This document shows, one piece after another, positions 39,129 to 46,660 of a stretch of 64,000 nt of DNA (positions within the stretch are counted from its first letter, which is position 1; each line of letters starts with the position of its first letter). The translations under genes were made by a program, and so were the position numbers. Source of the stretch: Brevundimonas nasdae (lineage in GTDB: Bacteria > Pseudomonadota > Alphaproteobacteria > Caulobacterales > Caulobacteraceae). Under the pieces are notes generated by a model that saw only the letters and a list, made by a program, of their open reading frames with translations, had not been told where the DNA came from and ran no database searches. The DNA is taken from positions 186,001-250,000 of the forward strand of contig NZ_JAEPWN010000002.1 in assembly GCF_016654005.1 (NCBI RefSeq). Reading direction: 5' to 3'.

Positions 39129-40685
39129 ATGAGCGTCGCGAGCCGGACCCTGAATGCGGTTGAACGCATCGGGAATAAACTGCCCGACCCTGTCTTTCTG
39201 TTCCTGTGGCTTATCCTGGGCCTGATCGTTCTGAGCATGGTGGGGGCCGGACTCGGCTGGTCGGCCATAAATCCGGTGACTGGCGAGCAGTTGACGGCGG
39301 AGAGCCTGATATCGCCCGCAAACCTGGAACGGCTGATCATCGGCATGCCCAGAACGTTGGCGGACTTCCTTCCCCTCGGCATCGTGATCACCATCATCTA
39401 TGGCGCGTCGGTTGCTGAGCGGACCGGCATGTTCGCCACAGCCATCCGTGGGGCGCTGCTGAACGCGCCGAAGTCGATCCTGACGCCCGTCATCGTCATC
39501 ACGGGCATGGTGTCGCACCACGCGTCGGACGCTTCGTATGTGGTCGTCATCCCACTGGCCGCCGTCATCTTCGCCGCAGCGGGGCGGCATCTGCTGGCCG
39601 GTCTGGCCGCAGGCTTCGCCGCCGTGTCGGGCGGTTATGCAGGCAACCTGTTCCCTGGCGCCAGCGACGCGCTGATTCTCGGCATCACCGAGCCTGCCGC
39701 GCAGCTGATCGACCCGTCCTATTCGGTGAATATTGCGGGCAACTGGTTCTTCATCGTCGGGGTCGTCTTTGTCTTCACCCCCATCGTCTGGTTCCTGACT
39801 GACCGCGTCATCGAGCCGCGCCTGGGCAAGTGGGCGCCGTCGGCCGGGGTCGCAGCCCCCGCCACTTCGGAAAAGCAGCTTCTTACGGTCGACGAGAAGC
39901 GAGGCCTGAAGTTCGCTGGCCTTGCCCTGCTCGGCATGATCGCCCTGTGGACGTTGATCACCTTGCTGCCAAACTCGCCTTTCGTTGATCCGGCCGCCGA
40001 GCCTGAGCAGCGCTTCAATCCGCTCTATCGCTCGCTGGTCGCCTTCTTCGCCGCCACCTTCTTCATCACGGGCGGGGCCTATGGCGTTGGTTCACGATCC
40101 ATCCAGTCGCACCACGACCTGGTGCGGATGATGCGTGAGGGCATCGAGCAGTTGGCCCCCTATATCGTCCTGGCTTTTTTCGCCGCCCACTTCGTGGCGA
40201 TGTTCAACTGGTCGGGCCTGGGACCGATCCTGGCGGTCAATGCAGCGGCTGCTTTCCAGACCCTGTCCCTGCCCGCTCCGCTTCTGCTGATCTGCGTCGT
40301 TCTGATCTCCTGCTTCTTTGACCTGTTCATCGGCTCGGCCTCGGCCAAATGGTCGGCGTTGGCCCCGGTCGTGGTGCCGATGTTCATGTTGCTGGGCATT
40401 TCGCCTGAGATGACGACCGCAGCCTACCGGATGGGCGATTCCGTCACCAACATCGCTACGCCGCTGATGAGCTACTTCCCGCTGATTCTGACCTTTGCCC
40501 AGCGATGGGACCCGAAGTTCGGCCTGGGCTCGCTGATGGCGACCATGCTGCCCTATGCCGGCGCCTTTCTGATCGCGGGCCTGATCATGGTCGCAGGATG
40601 GGTGGCGTTCGATCTGCCGCTTGGGCCAGGCGTGGGCGTTCACTACGAACTGCCCGCCCATATCGTGGCCTCGCCCGCACCTTGA
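39129..40685 (+). CDS. AbgT-family transporter
   Basis: A 518-residue membrane protein of the AbgT family, whose members import p-aminobenzoyl-glutamate or export sulfonamide-like antimetabolites by proton antiport. Family features seen: the N-terminal helix NKLPDPVFLFLWLILGL, the re-entrant region MVSHHASDASYVVVIPLAA, the GGYAGNLFPGASDALI stretch, and the C-terminal LFIGSASAKWSALAPVVVPMFMLLG and GDSVTNIATPLMSYFPLIL. It is alone and divergent from nuoA; no ribosome binding site is obvious before the ATG. The substrate cannot be told from sequence. Confidence 0.9.
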   Translation: MSVASRTLNAVERIGNKLPDPVFLFLWLILGLIVLSMVGAGLGWSAINPVTGEQLTAESLISPANLERLIIGMPRTLADFLPLGIVITIIYGASVAERTGMFATAIRGALLNAPKSILTPVIVITGMVSHHASDASYVVVIPLAAVIFAAAGRHLLAGLAAGFAAVSGGYAGNLFPGASDALILGITEPAAQLIDPSYSVNIAGNWFFIVGVVFVFTPIVWFLTDRVIEPRLGKWAPSAGVAAPATSEKQLLTVDEKRGLKFAGLALLGMIALWTLITLLPNSPFVDPAAEPEQRFNPLYRSLVAFFAATFFITGGAYGVGSRSIQSHHDLVRMMREGIEQLAPYIVLAFFAAHFVAMFNWSGLGPILAVNAAAAFQTLSLPAPLLLICVVLISCFFDLFIGSASAKWSALAPVVVPMFMLLGISPEMTTAAYRMGDSVTNIATPLMSYFPLILTFAQRWDPKFGLGSLMATMLPYAGAFLIAGLIMVAGWVAFDLPLGPGVGVHYELPAHIVASPAP

Positions 40686-40787
40686 GCCACGCCGCAGACC
40701 GATGCGCAAACCTGAACCTGGGACCGCCCCGAAGCCTCTGTTTCAACAGCCTTTCGACCATGTCGCATCTTTCTCGAAAAAGGTCGC

Positions 40788-40816
40788 TTGACGCGATGGG
40801 TCAGCCCGCCTAAACG
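40788..40816 (+). promoter_or_regulatory. Promoter of the tRNA-Asp genes
   Basis: TTGACG (40788-40793), a 17-base spacer and TAAACG (40811-40816) lie about 42 bases before the first tRNA-Asp. The geometry equals that of the rpsB and SOS promoters in this window. I see no second promoter before the other tRNA copy. Confidence 0.55.
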
Positions 40817-40857
40817 ACGCCCCTCGCCGGGGCGCACTGCTGCTTCGGCAGGGAAAC

Positions 40858-40934
40858 GCGGGTGTAGCTCAGTTGGTTAGAGTGCCGGCCTGTCACGCCG
40901 GAGGTCGCGGGTTCGAGCCCCGTCACTCGCGCCA
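40858..40934 (+). tRNA. tRNA-Asp (anticodon GTC), copy 1
   Basis: Cloverleaf: acceptor GCGGGTG pairing with CACTCGC (one G-U), D-arm with AGCTCAGTTGGTTAGAGT, anticodon stem-loop CCGGC-CTGTCAC-GCCGG with anticodon GTC, T-arm with GGGTTCGAGCC, discriminator G and encoded CCA at 40932-40934. It is identical to the second copy 81 bases downstream, while the spacer and flanking hairpins differ. Confidence 0.97.
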
Positions 40935-40962
40935 CTCTCTCTAGAAATAGAAAGAGTGGCGC
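40929..40962 (+). terminator. Hairpin overlapping the 3' end of tRNA-Asp copy 1
   Basis: GCGCCACTCT (40929-40938) pairs with AGAGTGGCGC (40953-40962). After one mismatch the stem continues TCTA/TAGA and closes with a GAAA tetraloop. The 5' arm contains the last two acceptor-stem bases, the discriminator base and the CCA end. No T-run follows. Confidence 0.75.
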
Positions 40963-41015
40963 ACACCGCCTTCCCATCATAGCTTTCGAAACAGCTCAAA
41001 AGTTTCGACCTGTAC

Positions 41016-41092
41016 GCGGGTGTAGCTCAGTTGGTTAGAGTGCCGGCCTGTCACGCCGGAGGTCGCGGGTTCGAGCCCCGTCACTCGCGCCA
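41016..41092 (+). tRNA. tRNA-Asp (anticodon GTC), copy 2
   Basis: Identical in sequence to the first copy, including the encoded CCA at 41090-41092. Probably co-transcribed with copy 1 and separated from it by RNase processing. Confidence 0.97.
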
Positions 41093-41127
41093 CTTCTTTT
41101 CAGTTCAACAAGATAAAGAAGTGGCGC
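41087..41127 (+). terminator. Hairpin overlapping the 3' end of tRNA-Asp copy 2
   Basis: GCGCCACTTCTTT (41087-41099) pairs perfectly over 13 bp with AAAGAAGTGGCGC (41115-41127), loop 15 bases. As in copy 1, the 5' arm includes the tRNA 3' end. The arm sequence beyond CCACT differs from copy 1, but pairing is kept. Confidence 0.75.
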
Positions 41128-41194
41128 GCCCCGCCTGAGCGGAGATCGCAGCCCCTTATCGTGCGCCGCGCCCAATCAGAATCAAAGGCAAGCT

Positions 41195-41218
41195 AAAAGG
41201 CTGCGCGGCATCGCGCAG
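41195..41218 (-). terminator. Intrinsic terminator of the glycosyltransferase gene
   Basis: On the minus strand CTGCGCG-ATGC-CGCGCAG (41218-41201) is followed by CCTTTT. It lies 17 bases after the stop of the glycosyltransferase gene and faces the tRNA genes. Confidence 0.75.
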
Positions 41219-41234
41219 GTTTGCAGCAGCCACC

Positions 41235-42485
41235 TCAGTGGGTGGCGTGGGCGTCACCAGACCTGACGAAGGCTGCGTCGCCGGTCAGATCGCCATAGAC
41301 CATGCACAGGTCTTCGAAGACGCGATTCCATGCAAACTGACTGACGGCCTTCTCACGCGCTGCGCGGCCGATGGCTTCGATGTCCCGCTCAAACAAGGCC
41401 TCGATCGCCTGGGCATAGGCGTCGGCGTCTGCACGCGTCGCCAGTTGCCCGACTGTCTCATCCACCGTCTCAGCCACGCCGCCCGCATTCACGCCGACGA
41501 CCGGACGCCCACAGGCCATGGCCTCCAGCACGATCAGGCCGAACGGCTCCTTGTCATTCGCATGAACGAAGGCGTCACAGCTGGCGATGATCTTGGCGAC
41601 CGCCTTGGGGTCCGTCTCATAGGGCATCGAGATCACTCGATCTTCCGCCGGCATTCCTGAACCCGCGCCGACCAACACCAGATGATAGGGTGCGCCCAGA
41701 TTCTGGACCGCCTCGATCAGGACATCGACATTCTTTTCCTTGGCGGGCCGCCCGGCGAAGCACAGCAGGCGCGCATCGGCGCCCAGGCCCAACTCGTTCA
41801 GCAGCCACTGCCGATCTCTGCGTTCGGGACGGAAGGTGTCGATTTCAACGCCCAGCGGACGAATGACGATATTGCCTACGCCCGCCTCTTCCAGCCGCCG
41901 CGCAATAAAGCGGCTGGGCGACACGACGCGATCGAATTGAGAGAATAGCTTGGCCCAGCGTTTCTGAACGGGCTTCTTGGCCCATTCGCCGAAATGCAGC
42001 GCGGCCAGGCCTGCGGGATCCGAGTGGCAGAAACCGACAACCGGGCAGCCGACACGTTGCCCGGCCTCCAGCGCGCCCTGCCCTGCTGTATAGGGATCGC
42101 CCGCCTCGATGATCGACGGCTTGCTCGCCGCCACCCAGGCGCTCCAGCGCCGGACAGAGCTGGGCCAACGATAGCCGTCCCCGAACGGCAGCTTGGCCGC
42201 CCGCAACCGCACGATCCCATCGGCCGCCGCCCTGTGGCGCGCGCCGGGGACGATCAGTGAATGGGCGACGCCCGGACGGTTTTCCGCCAGCCACGCCTTC
42301 TTCGACAGCAGGTAACGCTTCACGCCGCCGGAACGCGGCGCGAACAGCATGGTCGTGTCCACCAAGCGGGGACGGTCATCATGAGACGCAATCTTCAACG
42401 CCCTCAGCGTCTCAGCGACCTCTACATCCAGCCCAGGAATAAGCCGCAGCTCGCTTTCCTGAACTTCAAGGTCGGTCATGCTCAT
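41235..42485 (-). CDS. GT4-family glycosyltransferase
   Basis: A GT-B fold retaining glycosyltransferase. The N-terminal acceptor domain begins with TTMLFAPRSGGVKRYLLSK. The C-terminal nucleotide-sugar domain shows CFAGRPAKEKNVDVLIEAV and the E-x7-E motif KEPFGLIVLEAMACGRPVVG. Substrate unknown; no polysaccharide cluster surrounds it, so it may modify a lipid or envelope glycan. ATG at 42485 is chosen; the frame stays open for 65 more codons upstream (to 42680) but that sequence is not family-like. It is monocistronic with its own terminator. Confidence 0.85.
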   Translation of the reverse strand: MSMTDLEVQESELRLIPGLDVEVAETLRALKIASHDDRPRLVDTTMLFAPRSGGVKRYLLSKKAWLAENRPGVAHSLIVPGARHRAAADGIVRLRAAKLPFGDGYRWPSSVRRWSAWVAASKPSIIEAGDPYTAGQGALEAGQRVGCPVVGFCHSDPAGLAALHFGEWAKKPVQKRWAKLFSQFDRVVSPSRFIARRLEEAGVGNIVIRPLGVEIDTFRPERRDRQWLLNELGLGADARLLCFAGRPAKEKNVDVLIEAVQNLGAPYHLVLVGAGSGMPAEDRVISMPYETDPKAVAKIIASCDAFVHANDKEPFGLIVLEAMACGRPVVGVNAGGVAETVDETVGQLATRADADAYAQAIEALFERDIEAIGRAAREKAVSQFAWNRVFEDLCMVYGDLTGDAAFVRSGDAHATH

Positions 42486-42811
42486 GAAAATCGTCTCGCC
42501 TGGTCGGGCCTGCCGAACGCCAGAGGCGTCGTTTGGATGCGTGGCGCGGATATGCGCTTGACCATTTCGCCGCCCGTAAACCCACGCGTTGCAAAGCTCA
42601 ATAGGAGCAACGAGAAATCCGTCCGATCCCGACGCAAGATCATAGGCGTAAATGCGCTGGAAGACCGCTTTCGACGGCATGTCGGTCCGCGTTGAAAATC
42701 CTATGGCCTTGCATTCGCCTCAAATTCGATAAACTTGAGGAAGGCTGGCGCATACCCTGCTAAAGGGTCGCCCATCTTGTGATCGTGTGACCACCAGGGG
42801 TTTTCTTTCGA
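42486..42811. other. Intergenic region between divergent glycosyltransferase and autotransporter genes
   Basis: These 326 bases must hold promoters for both directions. I see a short inverted repeat CCTCAA/TTGAGG (about 42717-42739) and an AGGGG ribosome binding site before the autotransporter ATG. No promoter of the type seen elsewhere in the window fits well. The left 195 bases are open in frame with the glycosyltransferase and could be an N-terminal extension. Confidence 0.5.
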
Positions 42812-45800
42812 ATGCGTATTCTGCTTGCGACCGCCGTAGCGATCGCCCCCCTGTTGGCTGCTGCTGGCGCTCAGGCCGAGATCGTCATCTCGTCTGACCG
42901 CACCACGCCGATCCGTACATCCAACGCCACCGGCACAGCGGCGGACAATATCCGAATCGCCAGCGGCGGCAGCATCACCCTGACCAGCGGCACGGCCGTC
43001 ACTCTGGATTCGAACAATACGGTCACCGTCGATGCTGGCGGTTCGATCTCGATGCTCAAGTCCGACGACGGCGCCACCGCCATCCTCGCCCAAGGCGGAC
43101 GCACGGGCGGCGTCAAGGTGGACGGCGCCATCAACATCACCGACACGCTTGAAACCAGCGAGTTGCACAAGCCCTTCGCCACAGGAACAGATCGCTACGG
43201 CGTCCGGGTCACCGGCCCAGGCGCCTTCATCGGCAACGTGGAGGTGGGCGCCAGCGGCTCGATCAAGGTCGAAGGCAACAACAGCTACGCCATGTCGATC
43301 GAATCCGCCCTGAACGGCAATCTGTCGATGCTGGGCGCGCTGTCCGTCGTGGGTGACAACACCTATGGCCTGCGCACGACCGGCGCCATCGACGGGAACG
43401 TCACGCTTGCAGGCAGCATCGCGGCGACGGGTCTGAACGCCCGTGGCGCATCGTTGGAAGGCGACATCAGCGGCGGCGTGAAGGTTCGCTCATCCATCGC
43501 CACGACGGGCTACCGCTACACCACCCCTCCTCCGGCCCGCCCCACTGGATGGACGTCCGAGGACAAGAACACTTATCTTGAAGACCTCGACGCCAATGAT
43601 CTGCTTCAAGGCGGTCCGGCGCTAACCATCGCCGCGAATATCGCCAAGGGCGTCCTTCTAGCGGTCGACTATGATGACAAGGGCGAGCCTGTAGCAGGCC
43701 AGACCGCGCCCTCAATCATCTCGCTCGGCGGCGCCCCAGCGATTCAGATCGGCTCCGACACCCAAGCGATTACGCTCGGCGTCGCCGGAACCGGCAATGA
43801 CGCCTATGGTTTCGTCAACCGCGGCACAGTGACCGGCAGCGGCGTCTATGCCGGTGTCAACGCCCGCGCCCTTCAACTGGGCACGGCCAGCGGCCAGTCC
43901 GTCACCGTCGATGGCGGCGTACGAAACGAAGGCACGATCACAGCCTCAGCCAAGGACGCCGATGCGACAACCATCTGGATCAATTCCGGCGTAACGACGC
44001 CGACCCTGATCAACACCAATACAATCCAGGCTGGGGTGGTTGGCACCGGCGACCATACAGCGACCGCTGTTCAGATCGGCGCTGGCGCCAACCTGCCCTC
44101 GTTCACCAACTCTGGCTCCATCAGTTCCGCAATCAACGGCGACAAGGGTACTGTTTACGGCATTCGCGATCTTTCCGGGTCGCTGACCGAATTCACCAAC
44201 AAGGGGAACTTGGTCGTCGGCTTTGTCTCGAACGCAGATAACTCCACAGCGGCGGACCGTCAGGCCACAGCCATTGATCTGTCCGCCAATACAACGGGCG
44301 TAACGATCCGCCAGACCGCCCCAGATCAACCAGCGGACACCAAGGAAGAAGATAAGAAATCAGCTTCCATCGTCGGCAACATCAAACTGGGCGACGGCAA
44401 TGACCTCGTCAGCATCGAGAACGGCACAGTTGTCGGCGATATCGCCTTCGGTGCTGGCGCGGACCGGCTGAACATCTCGGGCGGCTCGACAGTCAGCGGT
44501 GCAATCACGGCCAGCGACGGTCAACTCGACATCAACGTGTCCAAGGGCACGCTGAACGCCACCCAGACAACAGCATCATCGATTTCGAATCTGAACATCG
44601 GCGCCGACGGCACCTTGGTCGTCATGCTCGACCCGGCCGCAAACAAGACCGGCGGCTTCAACGTCAGCGGCAACGCCACCTTGGCTGACGGCGCGGCGCT
44701 TGGCGTGCGGTTCAACTCTCTTCTCGCCGCACCAGAGCGTTTCACGATAATCGAGGCCGGGTCGATCAATGTCGGCACCATCGACCAGACCCTTCTCAAC
44801 TCGAATTCGCCATACCTCTATGTCGTCAACGCTGGCGTGGATCAGGCCGCCGGTCAGCTGTATGTCGACGCTCGCCGCCGCACCGCAGCCGAAGCCAATC
44901 TCATCCCCGTGGAAGCCTCAGCCTTCGACGCCGTATATGGCGCGCTCGGCTCGAACGAGGCGCTGAAGAATCTCTTCCTTTCGCGCACCAATCGCGACGA
45001 CTTCATGGACGTCTATCAGCAAATGCTTCCCGACCATTCGGGCGGCCCGCTGATGTCTCTGTCCGCTGGCGTAGATGCAGTGACGCGCGCGCTGACAGGC
45101 CGCAACGCAACAGCCGCCCCGGGCGAAACCAGCGCCTGGGTGCAGGAAATCAACTTCTACGCCGACAAGGACAAGACCGACAGCTACGGCTTCCGTTCGG
45201 AAGGTTTCGGCATCGCGGGCGGCGTCGAAAAGGGCACCAATCTCGGCGCCTTCGGCATCTCGGCGGCCTTCACCTCCTCCGACATCAAGGAGCCGGAGTC
45301 CAAGGCCGAGGAAACCCTGTCCGCCAGCCTGCTGGAGTTGGGCCTCTACTGGCGCGCGCAGGGTCAATACTGGACAACCTGGGCTCGCGCCGCCGGCGGC
45401 TACGCCAGCTTCAACGCCAAGCGTTCGCTGGTGGCCGAAGGCCTCTATCTGAACAACAAGTCCGACTGGCACGGCTGGACCGCGGCTGCGGCTGGCGGCG
45501 CTTCGTATGAGCGCAACTTCGGCCGCCTGAACGTGCGTCCCGAAGTCTATGCCGAGTATTTCCGCCTGTCCGAGGATGGCCGCACCGAGCAGGGCGGCGG
45601 CGACGGCTTCGACCTCGACATCGACTCGCGCGACAGCCACATCTTCTCGGCCGTGGCGGCGATGAACATCGGCTACGGCTTCGGCCAGAACGGCTGGCTG
45701 CGCCCCGAACTGCGCATCGGTTATCGCCAGAACATCTCAGTCGACGCCGGTGAAACCATCGCCCGCTTCGCCAGCGGCGGTCAGTCCTTCACCCTGACGC

Positions 45801-45949
45801 CCGACGCCATTGAAGGCGGCGGTCTGATCCTGGGCTTCCGTGTCAACTTCGGCAACAACCTTGGCATGCTGTCACTGACCGGAGACGCCGAACTGCTGGA
45901 AGACTACGTCCGCTACTCGCTTCTGCTGCGAGCCAGCTTCCGGTTCTGA
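42812..45949 (+). CDS. Autotransporter (type Va secretion) outer-membrane protein
   Basis: Signal peptide of about 22 residues (MRILLATAVAIAPLLAAAGAQA). A passenger of roughly 720 residues follows, rich in Gly, Asn, Thr and Ser with beta-helix-like repeats (SGGSITLTSGTAVTLDSNN, VDAGGSISMLKSDDGATA, IKLGDGNDLVSIENGTVVG). An autotransporter beta-barrel occupies about residues 755-1045 and ends in an outer-membrane C-terminal signature (SLLLRASFRF). No protease or cysteine motif is obvious, so an adhesin or surface-structure role is likelier than an enzyme. It is a single gene with a strong terminator. Confidence 0.9.
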   Translation: MRILLATAVAIAPLLAAAGAQAEIVISSDRTTPIRTSNATGTAADNIRIASGGSITLTSGTAVTLDSNNTVTVDAGGSISMLKSDDGATAILAQGGRTGGVKVDGAINITDTLETSELHKPFATGTDRYGVRVTGPGAFIGNVEVGASGSIKVEGNNSYAMSIESALNGNLSMLGALSVVGDNTYGLRTTGAIDGNVTLAGSIAATGLNARGASLEGDISGGVKVRSSIATTGYRYTTPPPARPTGWTSEDKNTYLEDLDANDLLQGGPALTIAANIAKGVLLAVDYDDKGEPVAGQTAPSIISLGGAPAIQIGSDTQAITLGVAGTGNDAYGFVNRGTVTGSGVYAGVNARALQLGTASGQSVTVDGGVRNEGTITASAKDADATTIWINSGVTTPTLINTNTIQAGVVGTGDHTATAVQIGAGANLPSFTNSGSISSAINGDKGTVYGIRDLSGSLTEFTNKGNLVVGFVSNADNSTAADRQATAIDLSANTTGVTIRQTAPDQPADTKEEDKKSASIVGNIKLGDGNDLVSIENGTVVGDIAFGAGADRLNISGGSTVSGAITASDGQLDINVSKGTLNATQTTASSISNLNIGADGTLVVMLDPAANKTGGFNVSGNATLADGAALGVRFNSLLAAPERFTIIEAGSINVGTIDQTLLNSNSPYLYVVNAGVDQAAGQLYVDARRRTAAEANLIPVEASAFDAVYGALGSNEALKNLFLSRTNRDDFMDVYQQMLPDHSGGPLMSLSAGVDAVTRALTGRNATAAPGETSAWVQEINFYADKDKTDSYGFRSEGFGIAGGVEKGTNLGAFGISAAFTSSDIKEPESKAEETLSASLLELGLYWRAQGQYWTTWARAAGGYASFNAKRSLVAEGLYLNNKSDWHGWTAAAAGGASYERNFGRLNVRPEVYAEYFRLSEDGRTEQGGGDGFDLDIDSRDSHIFSAVAAMNIGYGFGQNGWLRPELRIGYRQNISVDAGETIARFASGGQSFTLTPDAIEGGGLILGFRVNFGNNLGMLSLTGDAELLEDYVRYSLLLRASFRF

Positions 45950-45973
45950 GAACCGAACAATCATAGAATTAGA

Positions 45974-46003
45974 GGTCGCCAGTTTCAGCTGGCGGCCTTT
46001 TTT
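45974..46003 (+). terminator. Intrinsic terminator of the autotransporter gene
   Basis: GGTCGCCAG (45974-45982) pairs with CTGGCGGCC (45989-45997) with one G-U, loop six bases, followed by six Ts. Textbook form, 25 bases after the stop. Confidence 0.92.
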
Positions 46004-46034
46004 CTTGCCTCCACGACCGCCATGGCGGTGCGTA

Positions 46035-46064
46035 GCGTTGCTTATACCTTGGTATAAGCAACGC
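46035..46064. promoter_or_regulatory. 30-base near-perfect palindrome upstream of the Mg transport module
   Basis: GCGTTGCTTATACC and GGTATAAGCAACGC form 14-bp perfect arms around a TT centre. It lies about 30 bases beyond the autotransporter terminator and 67 bases before the structured leader. There is no T-run, so an operator for a dimeric regulator, or a second hairpin barrier, is more likely than a terminator. Confidence 0.55.
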
Positions 46065-46130
46065 ATCCTAAAGAGCCGCCGCCGTAAACCTGTGCGGCAT
46101 GGCTTAAATGCCCGGATTTGCTAGATAGAT

Positions 46131-46261
46131 CCTGTCCCGTCGGTAATCCGGCTGGACGCAAACAGGAAACCCGAAATGCCAGACGACAGTAGTCGACAGA
46201 TGGCGACGCACAGGGTTTTGAGACGAGGCTGAGGGATCGGTCTCGTCTTGATGGCTGTGCG
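46131..46261 (+). ncRNA. Structured 5' leader of the magnesium transport module (candidate riboregulator)
   Basis: Three consecutive hairpins precede the first small ORF. A: CCTGT/ACAGG (46131-46135 with 46162-46166) enclosing CGTC/GACG. B: GCCA/TGGC (46178-46181 with 46201-46204) enclosing CGAC-AGTA-GTCG. C: CGCACAG/CTGTGCG (46207-46213 with 46255-46261) enclosing AGACGAG/CTCGTCT (46221-46227 with 46242-46248). It matches no riboswitch I know; the Mg2+ M-box consensus is not present. Pairing is by eye, without energy calculation. Confidence 0.45.
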
Positions 46262-46280
46262 GCCGTCAAGGAGTAGAGAC

Positions 46281-46451
46281 ATGAACCTCGCAATCCATGC
46301 GCGGCGGACTGCCGCATTCGCCCGAAATTCCGGACTAGCGGACAAGGTCCGCGCTCGGACGCGCGCCCTTCCCCTGGCCCGCCCGTGGTTCGTGCGGACC
46401 GGGCTTTTGCTGGCCGCCTATCAGGCGCGCGGCGTCGACGGAGCGCGGTGA
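46281..46451 (+). CDS. 56-residue basic small protein or leader peptide upstream of mgtA
   Basis: The ORF begins MNLAIHARRTAAFARNSG and has an excellent ribosome binding site (AAGGAG, seven bases before the ATG). It is Arg-rich, with a Leu/Pro section (ALPLARPWF) and a short hydrophobic part (TGLLLAAYQA). Its stop overlaps the GTG of the next mini-ORF. No family is recognised. It could be a regulatory leader peptide of mgtA or a small membrane-associated protein. Confidence 0.55.
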   Translation: MNLAIHARRTAAFARNSGLADKVRARTRALPLARPWFVRTGLLLAAYQARGVDGAR

Positions 46452-46519
46452 CCGTGAACCGGTTGATCCCCGCACTGCATCCGGTCCTGCTGCACCCGCC
46501 CCGAGAGCGCGCGCCCTAG
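46448..46519 (+). CDS. 23-residue proline-rich mini-ORF (possible mgtL-like leader peptide)
   Basis: It starts at a GTG overlapping the previous stop (GTGA), ends at TAG, and encodes five prolines in 23 residues, including PP at 17-18 and a terminal RERAP before the stop. In enterobacteria the proline-containing MgtL peptide controls mgtA by ribosome behaviour over the leader RNA; proline position and context here suggest a similar device. Downstream RNA up to mgtA is C-rich, as expected for Rho-dependent control. No direct homology is claimed. Confidence 0.4.
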   Translation: MTVNRLIPALHPVLLHPPRERAP

Positions 46520-46659
46520 CGCCCTGCATCGGCCCTGCACGGGCCTGAGCCAACCCGTTCCCCCGACCTGACCGTGCCTGCACGGTCCAGCCCGTCTGCA
46601 CGTCTGTGGCGTGTGGCGGGTCGCCGCTGCCTGTCGTCTCGACAGCAGGAGATCTGCAT
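46475..46659 (+). promoter_or_regulatory. mgtA upstream region with seven CTGCAY motifs and hairpins
   Basis: CTGCAC or CTGCAT occurs at 46475, 46490, 46524, 46535, 46578, 46596 and 46654. Two are in or at the loops of hairpins GGCCC-TGCAC-GGGCC (46531-46545) and GACCGTG-CCTG-CACGGTC (46570-46587). A third hairpin CTGTCG-TCT-CGACAG (46631-46645) ends two bases before the mgtA ribosome binding site AGGAG. The stretch is C-rich and G-poor. It could be a protein-binding RNA region or a Rho-dependent attenuator. Confidence 0.4.
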
Positions 46660-46660
46660 C

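Noticed and set aside
40858..41234. Integration hotspot at the duplicated tRNA-Asp genes
   Set aside because: No integrase, direct att repeat or mobile gene lies between or beside the copies; a simple tandem duplication explains it.
42486..42680. 65-codon N-terminal extension of the glycosyltransferase
   Set aside because: The extra sequence is not family-like and no ribosome binding site precedes it; kept only as an alternative start.
46131..46261. Identity as an M-box (ykoK) Mg2+ riboswitch
   Set aside because: The conserved M-box core sequences are not present; only general hairpin structure and gene context would support it.
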